A DNA stretch of 37,861 nucleotides from Chloroflexota bacterium (lineage in GTDB: Bacteria > Chloroflexota > Anaerolineae > Anaerolineales > Anaerolineaceae): positions 1 to 37,861 of the forward strand of contig JAKOSR010000197.1 in the NCBI GenBank assembly GCA_029777225.1, given 5' to 3'. Each line of letters opens with the position of its first letter. The stretch's first letter is position 1. A program made the position numbers and the translations under genes. The notes under the pieces were generated by a model. It did not search any database, was not told the DNA's origin, and saw only the letters and a program-made list of their open reading frames with translations. Below, piece after piece: positions 16,681 to 25,316 of this stretch.

Positions 16681-18071
16681 GGTAGCACCAATGGGATGTA
16701 AGCGGGAACCGGTGTTAAAAAGTATAACGTGGTCCAATCATGCCAGCCAACGTAGTTGGCATCATCGTACCCCAGGTCAATCCAATATCGGTCCGGCATG
16801 CCCCCTCCGGAATCCGCCACGATAGCCCGCCCATATCCGGGCACAAACACTGGCTGAAACGCCATCACGCCATACCAGGCGCTCGATACCGCGATAATCC
16901 CCTTCGTCAGGGCTAAACCCGAGCGTGTCTGGTCCCCGTAACTGAATTCTGCCGGATGGTACGAAGTCGCGTAGACCGTGATTTTCCGCCAGTACTCAAT
17001 CGTCTCCCCGTCCACCACTTCGGTCCGGATGACCACCTTGCTGCCGCGCCCAAGTACGCCGTCCACCGGGTCGCTGGCTTTCCAGGGTCCCTCGGTCAGG
17101 CTGCTTACTTCCACACCATCTTCCAGCCTTGCCCGCGTACGTGTGACCACGTACCCCAGTTGCCCGGGCACCAGCACCGAAACGGTGTCCAACTCTGCGT
17201 TAGGGTCTTCCTGGTAGCTGTTGGTATAGGCGGTTTCCTCCTTGGCCAGCATGATTTCTTCAACCACGCGTACCAGAGTCACCTGACCATCCTCCGGGAT
17301 GGGCTGGTCCTCGGCCGGCAAGGTGTAGTCAAGGTTCTGTGGTGGCAATCCGCCATCCCGCAACGCGCCAGCCACGCTCTCCGCGGCGCTTTCAAAGCTG
17401 ATGGTCGTCTCCCCGGTGCGCAGGGTGACGGTCCGCGCTTGCCTAAGCGCGAACGCACTTCCCTCGGTCAACCACGTATCTGCGGGTGCCGAAAGCACAT
17501 CACGTGGCTGCAAGGTGATGCCCTTTTCCTCCAGCGCCTCCGCCAGGGTCCGTGCCTGTGTGAATAACACCCGTTCCTGTCCGTTCACGTTCAGGCTGAT
17601 CCGCCGCGCGGGCACAAATTGCAGCACCACTGCCTCGCCCTTCCCCAGCGGAAGCGTGGGGTCGATTTCGGCGCCATTGATGAGCACCATGTCTTCCGGG
17701 AAAAGCGTGATGCCCTTCATCGCCAACAGGTTGGCCGGGATGACCTCGGTGCTATTGAACGTGATCGTCTCATCCGGCGTAAAAATTGTCACTGGGCGAG
17801 AGCGGTCAAGCCGGATGCTCTGTGGGAGGAACACGCCGAAACGCTCAGCGGAGGGCCAAACGTTATCCTCCGCCGCCAGTTCATACCCCACTTGCCGGAC
17901 AAGCCCCCGCGGCGTAAAGGCGATGGTGCGTATTTCGATAGGCTTGTCATCCACAACGAGGGTGTAGCTCCTCAGCAGCGAAAAATAAACCATGCTCGCC
18001 CCGCCGAGCACCATCGCGGCAGCCAGGCTTATTAATAGCCATTTAGAGTTCTTAATAGGCTTCTTTTTCAT
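16677..18071 (-). CDS. YabE/RpfB-like cell-wall protein: DUF348 repeats, G5 domain, C-terminal 3D domain
   Basis: N-terminal TM, repeated DUF348-like segments (YTLVVDDKPIEIRTIAFTPRGLVRQVG; RRISLNVNGQERVLFTQARTLAEALEEKGI; ARTVTLRTGETTISF...), 3D-like tail (VYATSYHPAEFSYGDQTRSGLALTKGIIAVS..YGRAIVADSGGGMPDRYWIDLGYDD). Adjacency to rsmA as in Bacillus. Confidence 0.85.
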   Translation of the reverse strand: MKKKPIKNSKWLLISLAAAMVLGGASMVYFSLLRSYTLVVDDKPIEIRTIAFTPRGLVRQVGYELAAEDNVWPSAERFGVFLPQSIRLDRSRPVTIFTPDETITFNSTEVIPANLLAMKGITLFPEDMVLINGAEIDPTLPLGKGEAVVLQFVPARRISLNVNGQERVLFTQARTLAEALEEKGITLQPRDVLSAPADTWLTEGSAFALRQARTVTLRTGETTISFESAAESVAGALRDGGLPPQNLDYTLPAEDQPIPEDGQVTLVRVVEEIMLAKEETAYTNSYQEDPNAELDTVSVLVPGQLGYVVTRTRARLEDGVEVSSLTEGPWKASDPVDGVLGRGSKVVIRTEVVDGETIEYWRKITVYATSYHPAEFSYGDQTRSGLALTKGIIAVSSAWYGVMAFQPVFVPGYGRAIVADSGGGMPDRYWIDLGYDDANYVGWHDWTTLYFLTPVPAYIPLVLP

Positions 18072-18164
18072 GCGGGCTTAAATGTATCATACCCGGGCCG
18101 GCCACGAAAATCGGACGAAATGGACCCTGTCTCTTTTCCAGGCATCTGTCTTCCTCGAACGGTT

Positions 18165-21100
18165 TTAATCCGTTTGCTTTGTGGCCAGGTGTTTCAATAC
18201 CCCCAACAAGGTCAGTTTCCACTCCGCGCTTTCCGGGTTTACCTTCACCCAGTAAGCGTTTTTTCCTGCCCGCGCCAACGAACCAATATCCCTAAGCCCC
18301 CTGTCGGTCACTCCCTTGGGCAACGCGGGGTACGTGAGCACAATCTGGTTGCCCACCAACCCGATGGACTCCAATCCGACCGCTTCCCCCAATAGCTTCA
18401 CCTTCATCTGGTACAGCAAATCGCGCACGCTTTGAGGCAGCTCGCCAAACCGGTCTTCAAATTCGATTTCCGTGCGTAAAATTTCCTCGTCACTGCGCAG
18501 CGAGGATATCCTCCGGTACAGGGTCAGGCGCAGTTCCGCGTCCGGGATATAGCTGGTGGGTATCTCGCTCGAAAGCGGCAGTTCCACGTTCACCGCCAGG
18601 CTCGGTCCTTCCAGCCAGGGTGTTGTTTCCCCTAATTCGGGTTTCAGACCGGCATCCTCCCGTAGCCCCCTGACTGCCTGGTTCAACAAGCGCGTGTAAA
18701 GCTGGAAGCCCACCGCCGCGATGTACCCGGACTGCCGAGTGCCCAACAGGTCCCCGGCTCCACGCATTTCCAGGTCGCGCATGGCGATGGCATACCCCGC
18801 CCCCAGTTGGGAGTTGTCCGCCAGCACCTCCAGCCTTTCCTCACCCTCAGGTGTGGGCATCCTGCGCTTATCCCTGAACAGGTACGCGAAAGCCCTTTGC
18901 GCCCCGCGTCCCACCCGGCCACGCAGCTGGTAAAGCTGCGCCAACCCAAAGGTATCCGCCCGGTCCACGATGAGCGTATTAGCATTTGGAATGTCCAGCC
19001 CGGATTCGATAATCGAGGTGCACAAAAGCACGTCAAATTGCTGCGTCGTAAACGCGTGCATCACGTCTTCCAGTTGCTCTTCTGGCAATTGCCCGTGGGC
19101 GATGCCGATGCGGGCTTCCGGCACCAGAGTCTGCAGGTGGTTGTACATCGCGCCGATGCTCTGCACCCGGTTATGCACAAAAAAAACCTGCCCGCCCCGT
19201 TCCAGCTCCCGGACGATGGCTTCCCGCACCAGTTTCGGCTCGTACGGTCCCACGTGCGTGATGATGGGCAGGCGTTCCTCCGGTGGGGAGGTGATGTTGG
19301 AAATGTCCCTCACGCCGCTGAGCGCCATGTAAAGCGTTCGCGGGATGGGCGTCGCGGTCAGCGTCAGCACATCCACTTCCGAACGCAGCTTCTTAAGGTG
19401 TTCCTTGTGCGAAACACCAAAGCGTTGTTCCTCGTCGATGATAACCAGCCCCAGGTCCTTGAAAACTACGTCCTGGGAGATGAGCCGATGTGTGCCAATC
19501 AGGATGTCCACGTCCTTGCGTGCCAGGCGTTTGATGATTTCTGTCTGTTCCTTCTGGCTTCGGAAGCGCGAAAGCATTTCCACCTGCACCGGGAAAACCG
19601 ATAGCCTTTCCCGAAAAGTGTCAAAATGCTGTTGGGCTAAAACGGTCGTCGGCACCAACACCGCCACCTGCTTGCCATCCGAAACCGCCTTGAAGGCCGC
19701 CCGCAGCGCGATTTCCGTCTTGCCATAGCCCACATCGCCACACAGCAACCGGTCCATCGGCCGGTCAGATTCCATGTCCGCCTTCACCTGCTGGATGGCT
19801 TTCAGCTGGTCCGTGGTCTCAATGTAGGGAAACGAGGCTTCCAGTTCATGCTGCCAATCGCTGTCACCCGAAAACGCGAAACCCTTGGCCGTCTGCCGTT
19901 TGGCGTAAAGCTCCAGCAGGTCCGCCGCCACTTCCACCACGGCGTGTTTCACCTTGGATTTGGTCAGCGTCCATTCCGCGCCGCCCAGCCGGCTGGGGGA
20001 GGGCGCTGAGCTGTCCGGCCCAATATAGCGCGAGATGCGGTCCGCCTGGTGAATCGGAACATACAACAGGTCATTGTCCTTATACTGGATGGTCAGGTAT
20101 TCCCGCTGCACGTTGTCCAACACCGGATGATGCAGCCCAATGAACTGCCCGATGCCGTGGTCCACGTGCACCACCCAGTCCCCTGACTTCAGGTCGCCAA
20201 ATACGGCCTCCGGCGCTTCGGTCGTGATGAACGGCCGCCTGCGGGGTTGCGGCCGGCTCCAGCCAAACACCTCGCTGTCCGTCAACAGGTGCTGGTCTTT
20301 GCCTCCGCTGCCATGCAACACCCAACCTCCGGAGAGCGACCCCTCGATGAAGTGTTCCTCTTCCGGGCCGCCCCCATCGGCTCCGAGCTGGGATTCCTCC
20401 CAAAGCTGCCGCAACCGGGCTGCCTGCCGTGAAACCACCACCCAGGGTTGGCCTTCCTTTTGCAGCGTTTCAATGTGAAATTGGAATTCCTTCAGCCGCC
20501 CCGCGAAGCGAGGACCCGGGTCAAATACGGCCGCCAGGGCTGACCCCTCTTCGACGTTGGTGTGGCCCAGTTCCAACACCTGCCGGTCGTTGAAACTGTC
20601 TTCAATCTCAGACCATGTGACGTATGGCACGGGCGCGTCAGCGTCAAGATAGCCATCTGCGATGGCGTTCTCGCGGCGCTGCAGCGCTTCCTCTTCAAAA
20701 TTGTTGACCGCCGCGGAAATGAATTCCTCGCCGTCCAGCAAAATGAGCGCGGTTTCGGGAAGGTAATCCATCAAACTGGAGGGGTACCGGTACAGCGTCG
20801 GGAGGTCGAATTCATTCAAATCGATGGGCGATATGCCGGCTTTTTCCGCAATGGCCGGTACCGCTTCTGCCGCCGGCACCACCAGCGTTTTCTCCAGTTT
20901 GCCCTCTGTGCGCTGGGTGGCGGGGTCGAATTCACGCAGCGTATCCACTTCGTCGCCAAAGAACTCAAAGCGCACAGGCAATTTTTCTGACGGCGACCAG
21001 ACATCCAAAATTCCGCCCCTGCGTGAGAACTGGCCGGGTTGCACCACGATATTGCTATACTCGTACCCCAGCCCCACCCAGGCTTTGGTCATTTCCACAA

Positions 21101-21599
21101 GGTCCCTGCGTTCGTTCACGGTCACCCGTTGGGTAAGCCGTAAAAATTCCCTGCGTGGCAACGTGCGCGTCATGATAGCCCGCACCGGCGTCACAATTAC
21201 AGGCGGTATCGCCGGCCGGTTCACTCCCGGCAGCAGGTACTTGCTCAATTCCGCAAATACCATCAATCGGTCCCGCCGGGTGGATTCGGACCAGGGCAGC
21301 TTTTCGTAGAATAACGGGTTAGGTTCGGGAAAGTAGAGGTTATTATGCTCAGGTAGCCAGAAATTGAGCTCGTCAAACAGCCCCAGCGCCCGGTCTGCCC
21401 GGTTGGTCACCAGGATGATGGGTGCCTGCAAATCCAAATGCAGCGCAGCAAGCAGTGCCAGCCTGGCTGCGCGTGGCAGCCCCAGGCCTTTGCGGGCCTG
21501 TTTCGCGTGTTGCCCCTGTTCAAGCCCACTTAGCAGCGCCTGGTAGGCTGGCAGCCCGGCAATATGCTTGAGGATGGGATGCTTAACCGACTTCGCCAT
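18165..21599 (-). CDS. mfd: Transcription-repair coupling factor
   Basis: LLCGDVGYGKTEIALRAAFKAVSDGKQVAVLVPTTVLAQQHFDTF, IIDEEQRFGVSHKEHLK, TLTATPIPRTLYMALSGVRDISNI, RGRVGRGAQRAFAYL; 1144 aa. Confidence 0.98.
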   Translation of the reverse strand: MAKSVKHPILKHIAGLPAYQALLSGLEQGQHAKQARKGLGLPRAARLALLAALHLDLQAPIILVTNRADRALGLFDELNFWLPEHNNLYFPEPNPLFYEKLPWSESTRRDRLMVFAELSKYLLPGVNRPAIPPVIVTPVRAIMTRTLPRREFLRLTQRVTVNERRDLVEMTKAWVGLGYEYSNIVVQPGQFSRRGGILDVWSPSEKLPVRFEFFGDEVDTLREFDPATQRTEGKLEKTLVVPAAEAVPAIAEKAGISPIDLNEFDLPTLYRYPSSLMDYLPETALILLDGEEFISAAVNNFEEEALQRRENAIADGYLDADAPVPYVTWSEIEDSFNDRQVLELGHTNVEEGSALAAVFDPGPRFAGRLKEFQFHIETLQKEGQPWVVVSRQAARLRQLWEESQLGADGGGPEEEHFIEGSLSGGWVLHGSGGKDQHLLTDSEVFGWSRPQPRRRPFITTEAPEAVFGDLKSGDWVVHVDHGIGQFIGLHHPVLDNVQREYLTIQYKDNDLLYVPIHQADRISRYIGPDSSAPSPSRLGGAEWTLTKSKVKHAVVEVAADLLELYAKRQTAKGFAFSGDSDWQHELEASFPYIETTDQLKAIQQVKADMESDRPMDRLLCGDVGYGKTEIALRAAFKAVSDGKQVAVLVPTTVLAQQHFDTFRERLSVFPVQVEMLSRFRSQKEQTEIIKRLARKDVDILIGTHRLISQDVVFKDLGLVIIDEEQRFGVSHKEHLKKLRSEVDVLTLTATPIPRTLYMALSGVRDISNITSPPEERLPIITHVGPYEPKLVREAIVRELERGGQVFFVHNRVQSIGAMYNHLQTLVPEARIGIAHGQLPEEQLEDVMHAFTTQQFDVLLCTSIIESGLDIPNANTLIVDRADTFGLAQLYQLRGRVGRGAQRAFAYLFRDKRRMPTPEGEERLEVLADNSQLGAGYAIAMRDLEMRGAGDLLGTRQSGYIAAVGFQLYTRLLNQAVRGLREDAGLKPELGETTPWLEGPSLAVNVELPLSSEIPTSYIPDAELRLTLYRRISSLRSDEEILRTEIEFEDRFGELPQSVRDLLYQMKVKLLGEAVGLESIGLVGNQIVLTYPALPKGVTDRGLRDIGSLARAGKNAYWVKVNPESAEWKLTLLGVLKHLATKQTD

Positions 21600-22170
21600 T
21601 GTACTTGTTCATGGCGGCTTCAATGCCGGCCCTGATGAAGGTCTCCGCCGCGTCAGCAGCCTGGTCCAACACCATCTTCTTCAGTTCAACTTCCTGGGCC
21701 TGGAAGGGCTGCAAAACATAATCCACGGGGTCCATCTGGCCCGGTGGCCGACCGATGCCCAGCCGCATGCGTGGGAATTCCTGTGTGCCAAGCCTGTTAA
21801 TAATGGAAGCCATCCCGCGTTGTCCGGATGAACCGCCTTGTGGGCGCAACCGCACGCTTCCCAGCGGCAGGTCCAGGTCATCATGCATCACCAGCAGGTT
21901 GCCCAGCGGCACCTTAAAATACCGGGTCAGCGGCCCCACCGAGTTCCCTGAGTCGTTCATGAAGGTGAGCGGTTTGGCCAGCACCACCAATTTTCCGTCC
22001 AGCCTGGTTTCAGCAATCATGGCCTTGAACTTCATACGCTTGAGGGTCACGTTCAGCCGGCCTGCCAGGTGTTCAATGGTCATGAATCCGAAATTATGGC
22101 GGGTATGCTTGTATTCCAGCCCCGGGTTTCCCAACCCTACGATTAAATAATTATCTTCGTTCAGTTCCAT
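21583..22170 (-). CDS. pth: Peptidyl-tRNA hydrolase
   Basis: NYLIVGLGNPGLEYKHTRHNFGFMTIEHL, KPLTFMNDSGNSV, HDDLDLPLGSVRLRPQGGSSGQRGM; SD GGTGGA upstream of ATG at 22170. Overlaps mfd start by 17 nt. Confidence 0.96.
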   Translation of the reverse strand: MELNEDNYLIVGLGNPGLEYKHTRHNFGFMTIEHLAGRLNVTLKRMKFKAMIAETRLDGKLVVLAKPLTFMNDSGNSVGPLTRYFKVPLGNLLVMHDDLDLPLGSVRLRPQGGSSGQRGMASIINRLGTQEFPRMRLGIGRPPGQMDPVDYVLQPFQAQEVELKKMVLDQAADAAETFIRAGIEAAMNKYNGEVG

Positions 22171-22269
22171 TTTTATATCCACCATCCTGCGCTATGCAAT
22201 CTTTAATTTTAACACGAAACCCGCCCAATTCTCCAATCCCTGGCAGCCTATATTTCACCCATACAACGA

Positions 22270-22297
22270 AACAGGCTGCCCAACCGGGCAGCCTGTT
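22270..22297 (-). terminator. Probable terminator of the minus-strand LEA-like gene
   Basis: Perfect 12-bp stem AACAGGCTGCCC-AACC-GGGCAGCCTGTT just after the stop at 22315; followed on the minus strand by TTCGTTGT. Confidence 0.7.
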
Positions 22298-22314
22298 AAT
22301 TGAGGGATGTGAGT

Positions 22315-22995
22315 TTACATCAAGAACGGAACAACCATGCTGGAGTTCCGCACCCAATCCAACGCCCCGGAGAAGATTACCAACAGGGGGCACGCGATGC
22401 AGATACACAACACGAGCAGCACGATTAACACGATGGCCCAGGTCGGGAACTTGCCTTTCTTGGCCGGCTCACTGGCTTTAACGCCCGCGGGCGGCAGTCC
22501 GGTGCCCACCGGTTTGGCTTCCACGATGACGGGCTCTGCGGGTTTGGCCACAGGTTCAGCTTCTGGCGAGTAAATTTCGCTCGTCCACCGGTTTGCGTCC
22601 TCGCTCGCGGCGGGGGCAGGCGTGCCCCAACGGTCAGCTTCAACAGGTTCGGGTTCCTTCGCGGGTTCCGCGGGAACTTCCTTGCTCCAGCTTTCAGCCG
22701 AGGCCTGCATGAATTCGTCTTTTACTTCTACTACTTTTTCGGTTGTCGGTTCAACCACTTTGTTGACCGCTTGCCATCCGCCTTCCACGACCCCGGCGGC
22801 TTTTTCCTTCACGGCTTCAGCTTCCTGCGCGACTTCACTCACCTGCTCTTTGCCTTCTTCCACAAGGCCAGCGGCTTCCTCCTGGATTCCTTGGGTCTGT
22901 TCAGCGGCGTCATCCATCGCTTTCCAGGCATTATCAGCAGCTTGATTGAGGCTGTCATTGGCTTCTTCAGCAGCATGCTCTAAATTATCGTCCAT
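22315..22995 (-). CDS. Uncharacterised LEA-like/amphipathic Ala-Glu-rich protein with one C-terminal TM helix
   Basis: N-terminal AEEANDSLNQAADNAWKAMDDAAEQTQGIQEEAAGLVEEGKEQVSEVAQEAEAVKEKAAGVVEGG, C-terminal WAIVLIVLLVLCICIACPLLVIF; SD AAGGAAGG. Confidence 0.75.
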   Translation of the reverse strand: MDDNLEHAAEEANDSLNQAADNAWKAMDDAAEQTQGIQEEAAGLVEEGKEQVSEVAQEAEAVKEKAAGVVEGGWQAVNKVVEPTTEKVVEVKDEFMQASAESWSKEVPAEPAKEPEPVEADRWGTPAPAASEDANRWTSEIYSPEAEPVAKPAEPVIVEAKPVGTGLPPAGVKASEPAKKGKFPTWAIVLIVLLVLCICIACPLLVIFSGALDWVRNSSMVVPFLM

Positions 22996-23023
22996 GGATA
23001 CCTTCCTTTTTTGGCGTGGTGGC

Positions 23024-23053
23024 TTGATAACTGAAGTTATTATACAATATAGT
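23024..23053 (+). promoter_or_regulatory. Putative mscL promoter
   Basis: TTGATA (23024-23029), 18-bp spacer, TATAGT (23048-23053). Confidence 0.5.
23027..23040. promoter_or_regulatory. Palindrome ATAACT-GA-AGTTAT within the divergent promoter region
   Basis: 6-bp perfect arms overlapping the mscL -35/spacer and the minus-strand TATAAT (23039-23044). Confidence 0.4.
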
Positions 23054-23145
23054 CACCCTATGGTAGCTACTGGACAAGGTTGTAAAGGTTTTATGCCTGC
23101 CTGTCGAGTGGCCTCAACTTGTTTTATCTGTTATTGGAGGAATGC

Positions 23146-23601
23146 ATGAAAAAATTTTTAATGGAGTACAAGGATTTTATTTCGAAAGGTAATATGCTCG
23201 ATCTCGCCATTGGTGTAGTTATTGGCGGAGCCTTCGGCGAGATTGTTAACTCGCTGGTCAAAGATTTAATTATGCCCGCCGTCGGTTTGCTGTTGGGCAA
23301 GGTTGATTTCGCGAACCTTTACATCCAGCTGAACCGCTCTGCGGTGCCCCTGGCACCCCGCACACCCCTTGCTGCCGCGTTGGAGCAGGGTGCGGTTGTC
23401 CTGGCTTATGGAAGTTTTCTCAACGCCATCATCACCTTCCTGATTATCGCCCTGGCCATCTTCACGCTGATTAAAGCCATTCGCAGGCCCAAGGCCGAAG
23501 CAGCCCCGGCTGAACCCACCGAAAAGACTTGCCCCTTCTGCCAGACCGCCATCCCGGTCAAAGCCACCCGCTGCCCTCATTGCACCTCGCAGCTTGAGTA
23601 A
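23146..23601 (+). CDS. mscL: Large-conductance mechanosensitive channel with C-terminal zinc ribbon
   Basis: [52 protein letters not shown]-term [30 protein letters not shown]. Confidence 0.95.
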   Translation: MKKFLMEYKDFISKGNMLDLAIGVVIGGAFGEIVNSLVKDLIMPAVGLLLGKVDFANLYIQLNRSAVPLAPRTPLAAALEQGAVVLAYGSFLNAIITFLIIALAIFTLIKAIRRPKAEAAPAEPTEKTCPFCQTAIPVKATRCPHCTSQLE

Positions 23602-23682
23602 TTTTGTCTTCTTTTTCATCCAGGAGCTGGCTTATGCTGGCTCCTGTTCTTTTATCGTCCCCACCGTGTTAAAATCATCTCC

Positions 23683-24528
23683 ATGCATAGCCAGGTACAC
23701 CTCGCCGATAACCTTACCGTCCTCAACGCCCTCCAAAGCGCTTCCATCGACCTGGTTTACATCGACCCACCTTTCAATACCGGCAAAATTCAGGCGCGCC
23801 GCGAACTCAAAACCACGCGCGACTCCTCCGGTGACCGTGTTGGTTTCGGCAGCCACACGTATAAAACAGAAGTCCTTGGCACGCGTGACTACCGGGACCA
23901 ATTTGACGACTACCTCGCTTTCCTCGAGCCGCGCCTGCGCGAAGCCCATCGTATGCTCAAGCCAACCGGTTCCCTGTATTTCCACATCGACTACCGTGAA
24001 GCCCACTACTGCAAGCTGCTCCTGGACGAAATCTTTGGCCGCGAGAACTTCCTGAATGAAATTATCTGGGCATACGACTTCGGCGGGCGCGCCCGGGACC
24101 GCTGGCCGGCCAAGCATGATACGATTTTCTTCTACGCCAGGCAGGCCGGCTCTCACATCTTCAATCGCGACGCGATTGACCGTATCCCCTACATGGCCCC
24201 CGGCCTGGTAGGGCGTGAAAAGGCCGAGCGCGGTAAACTGCCCACCGATACCTGGTGGCACACCATCGTGGGCACCAACAGCCGCGAAAAAACCGGTTAC
24301 CCTACCCAAAAACCTGTGGCCATCCTGGAGCGTATTCTCAAAGCCTCCACCAATCCGGGCGATTGGGTGCTGGATTTCTTCGCGGGCAGCGGCACCACCG
24401 GCCAGGCCTGCCTCAATCTCGAGAGAAACTTCATCCTGGTGGATAACAACCCCCAGGCCTTCCAGGTGATGAAAAAGCGCTTTGCCAACAACCCCGCCAT
24501 CGATTGGTTTGAGGAACAACAGCCATGA
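23683..24528 (+). CDS. Site-specific DNA methyltransferase (N4/N6, beta-type motif order)
   Basis: SIDLVYIDPPFNTGKIQ (motif IV DPPF) precedes DWVLDFFAGSGTTGQACLNLERNFILVDNN (motif I); YFHIDYREAHYCKLLLDEIFGRENFLNEIIW. Confidence 0.93.
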   Translation: MHSQVHLADNLTVLNALQSASIDLVYIDPPFNTGKIQARRELKTTRDSSGDRVGFGSHTYKTEVLGTRDYRDQFDDYLAFLEPRLREAHRMLKPTGSLYFHIDYREAHYCKLLLDEIFGRENFLNEIIWAYDFGGRARDRWPAKHDTIFFYARQAGSHIFNRDAIDRIPYMAPGLVGREKAERGKLPTDTWWHTIVGTNSREKTGYPTQKPVAILERILKASTNPGDWVLDFFAGSGTTGQACLNLERNFILVDNNPQAFQVMKKRFANNPAIDWFEEQQP

Positions 24529-25316
24529 CCGAATTACCTAACCTTCCTATCCTGGATTTTGATCCCACTGTGCCGGCCATCATCGAACCTTCCGTCGTCA
24601 TTCCCAAGGCCGATGTCCCGCATCACTTAGTCTTGTGCTTCTTCCAGGAAGTGATAGACGCCCTGGTCGCCACGCACGACGCGAAAATTGTCCACACGCT
24701 ACGTTCCGAAGTGCGTGAATTCCCGATGTACGAAATTTCCTTCAAGGGTCAGCGTCTGGCCTTCATGCACCCCGGTGTGGGCGCGCCGCTCTCAGCCGGC
24801 CTGATGGAAGAAGCCATCGCCATGGGCTGCGGCGCCATCCTGGCCTGCGGCGGTTGCGGTGTGCTGGACCGTAACCTGGCTGTTGGGCACCTCTTGCTGC
24901 CTATCGCCGCGGTTCGCGACGAAGGCACGTCATACCACTACCTCCCTCCCGCCCCGGAGGTCCAGGCCAACCCAGTCGCCCTGTCTGCCATCGAAAACGT
25001 GCTTGAAAAAATGGCGGTACCCTATTTGAAAACCAAAACCTGGACCACCGATGCTTTCTACCGCGAAACACCCGCCCGTGTCGCCCGCTACAAGGCCGCC
25101 GGCTGCCTGACCGTGGAAATGGAAGCCGCCGCCCTTATGGCCGTGGCCCAATTCCGGGGTGTCACATTTGGCCAAATCCTCTACGGCGGCGATACGGTGA
25201 TTGAGGGGGCCTGGGACAGGCGTGAGTGGCACACCCGTACCGAAATCCGTGAAAACCTCTTCTGGCTGGCTGCTGAGGCCTGTCTCAATCTTCCTGATAG
25301 GAGCGTAAATGCCTGA
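24525..25316 (+). CDS. Nucleoside phosphorylase (uridine/purine phosphorylase superfamily)
   Basis: PGVGAPLSAGLMEEAIAMGCGAILACGGCGVLD, CLTVEMEAAALMAVAQFRGVTFGQILYGGD; ATGA overlap with the methyltransferase. Confidence 0.88.
   Translation: MTELPNLPILDFDPTVPAIIEPSVVIPKADVPHHLVLCFFQEVIDALVATHDAKIVHTLRSEVREFPMYEISFKGQRLAFMHPGVGAPLSAGLMEEAIAMGCGAILACGGCGVLDRNLAVGHLLLPIAAVRDEGTSYHYLPPAPEVQANPVALSAIENVLEKMAVPYLKTKTWTTDAFYRETPARVARYKAAGCLTVEMEAAALMAVAQFRGVTFGQILYGGDTVIEGAWDRREWHTRTEIRENLFWLAAEACLNLPDRSVNA

Noticed and set aside
18100-18185. Possible hairpin at the mfd 3' end (AACGG..CCGTT)
   Set aside because: Only about 5 bp with a loop overlapping the stop codon; too weak to call a terminator.
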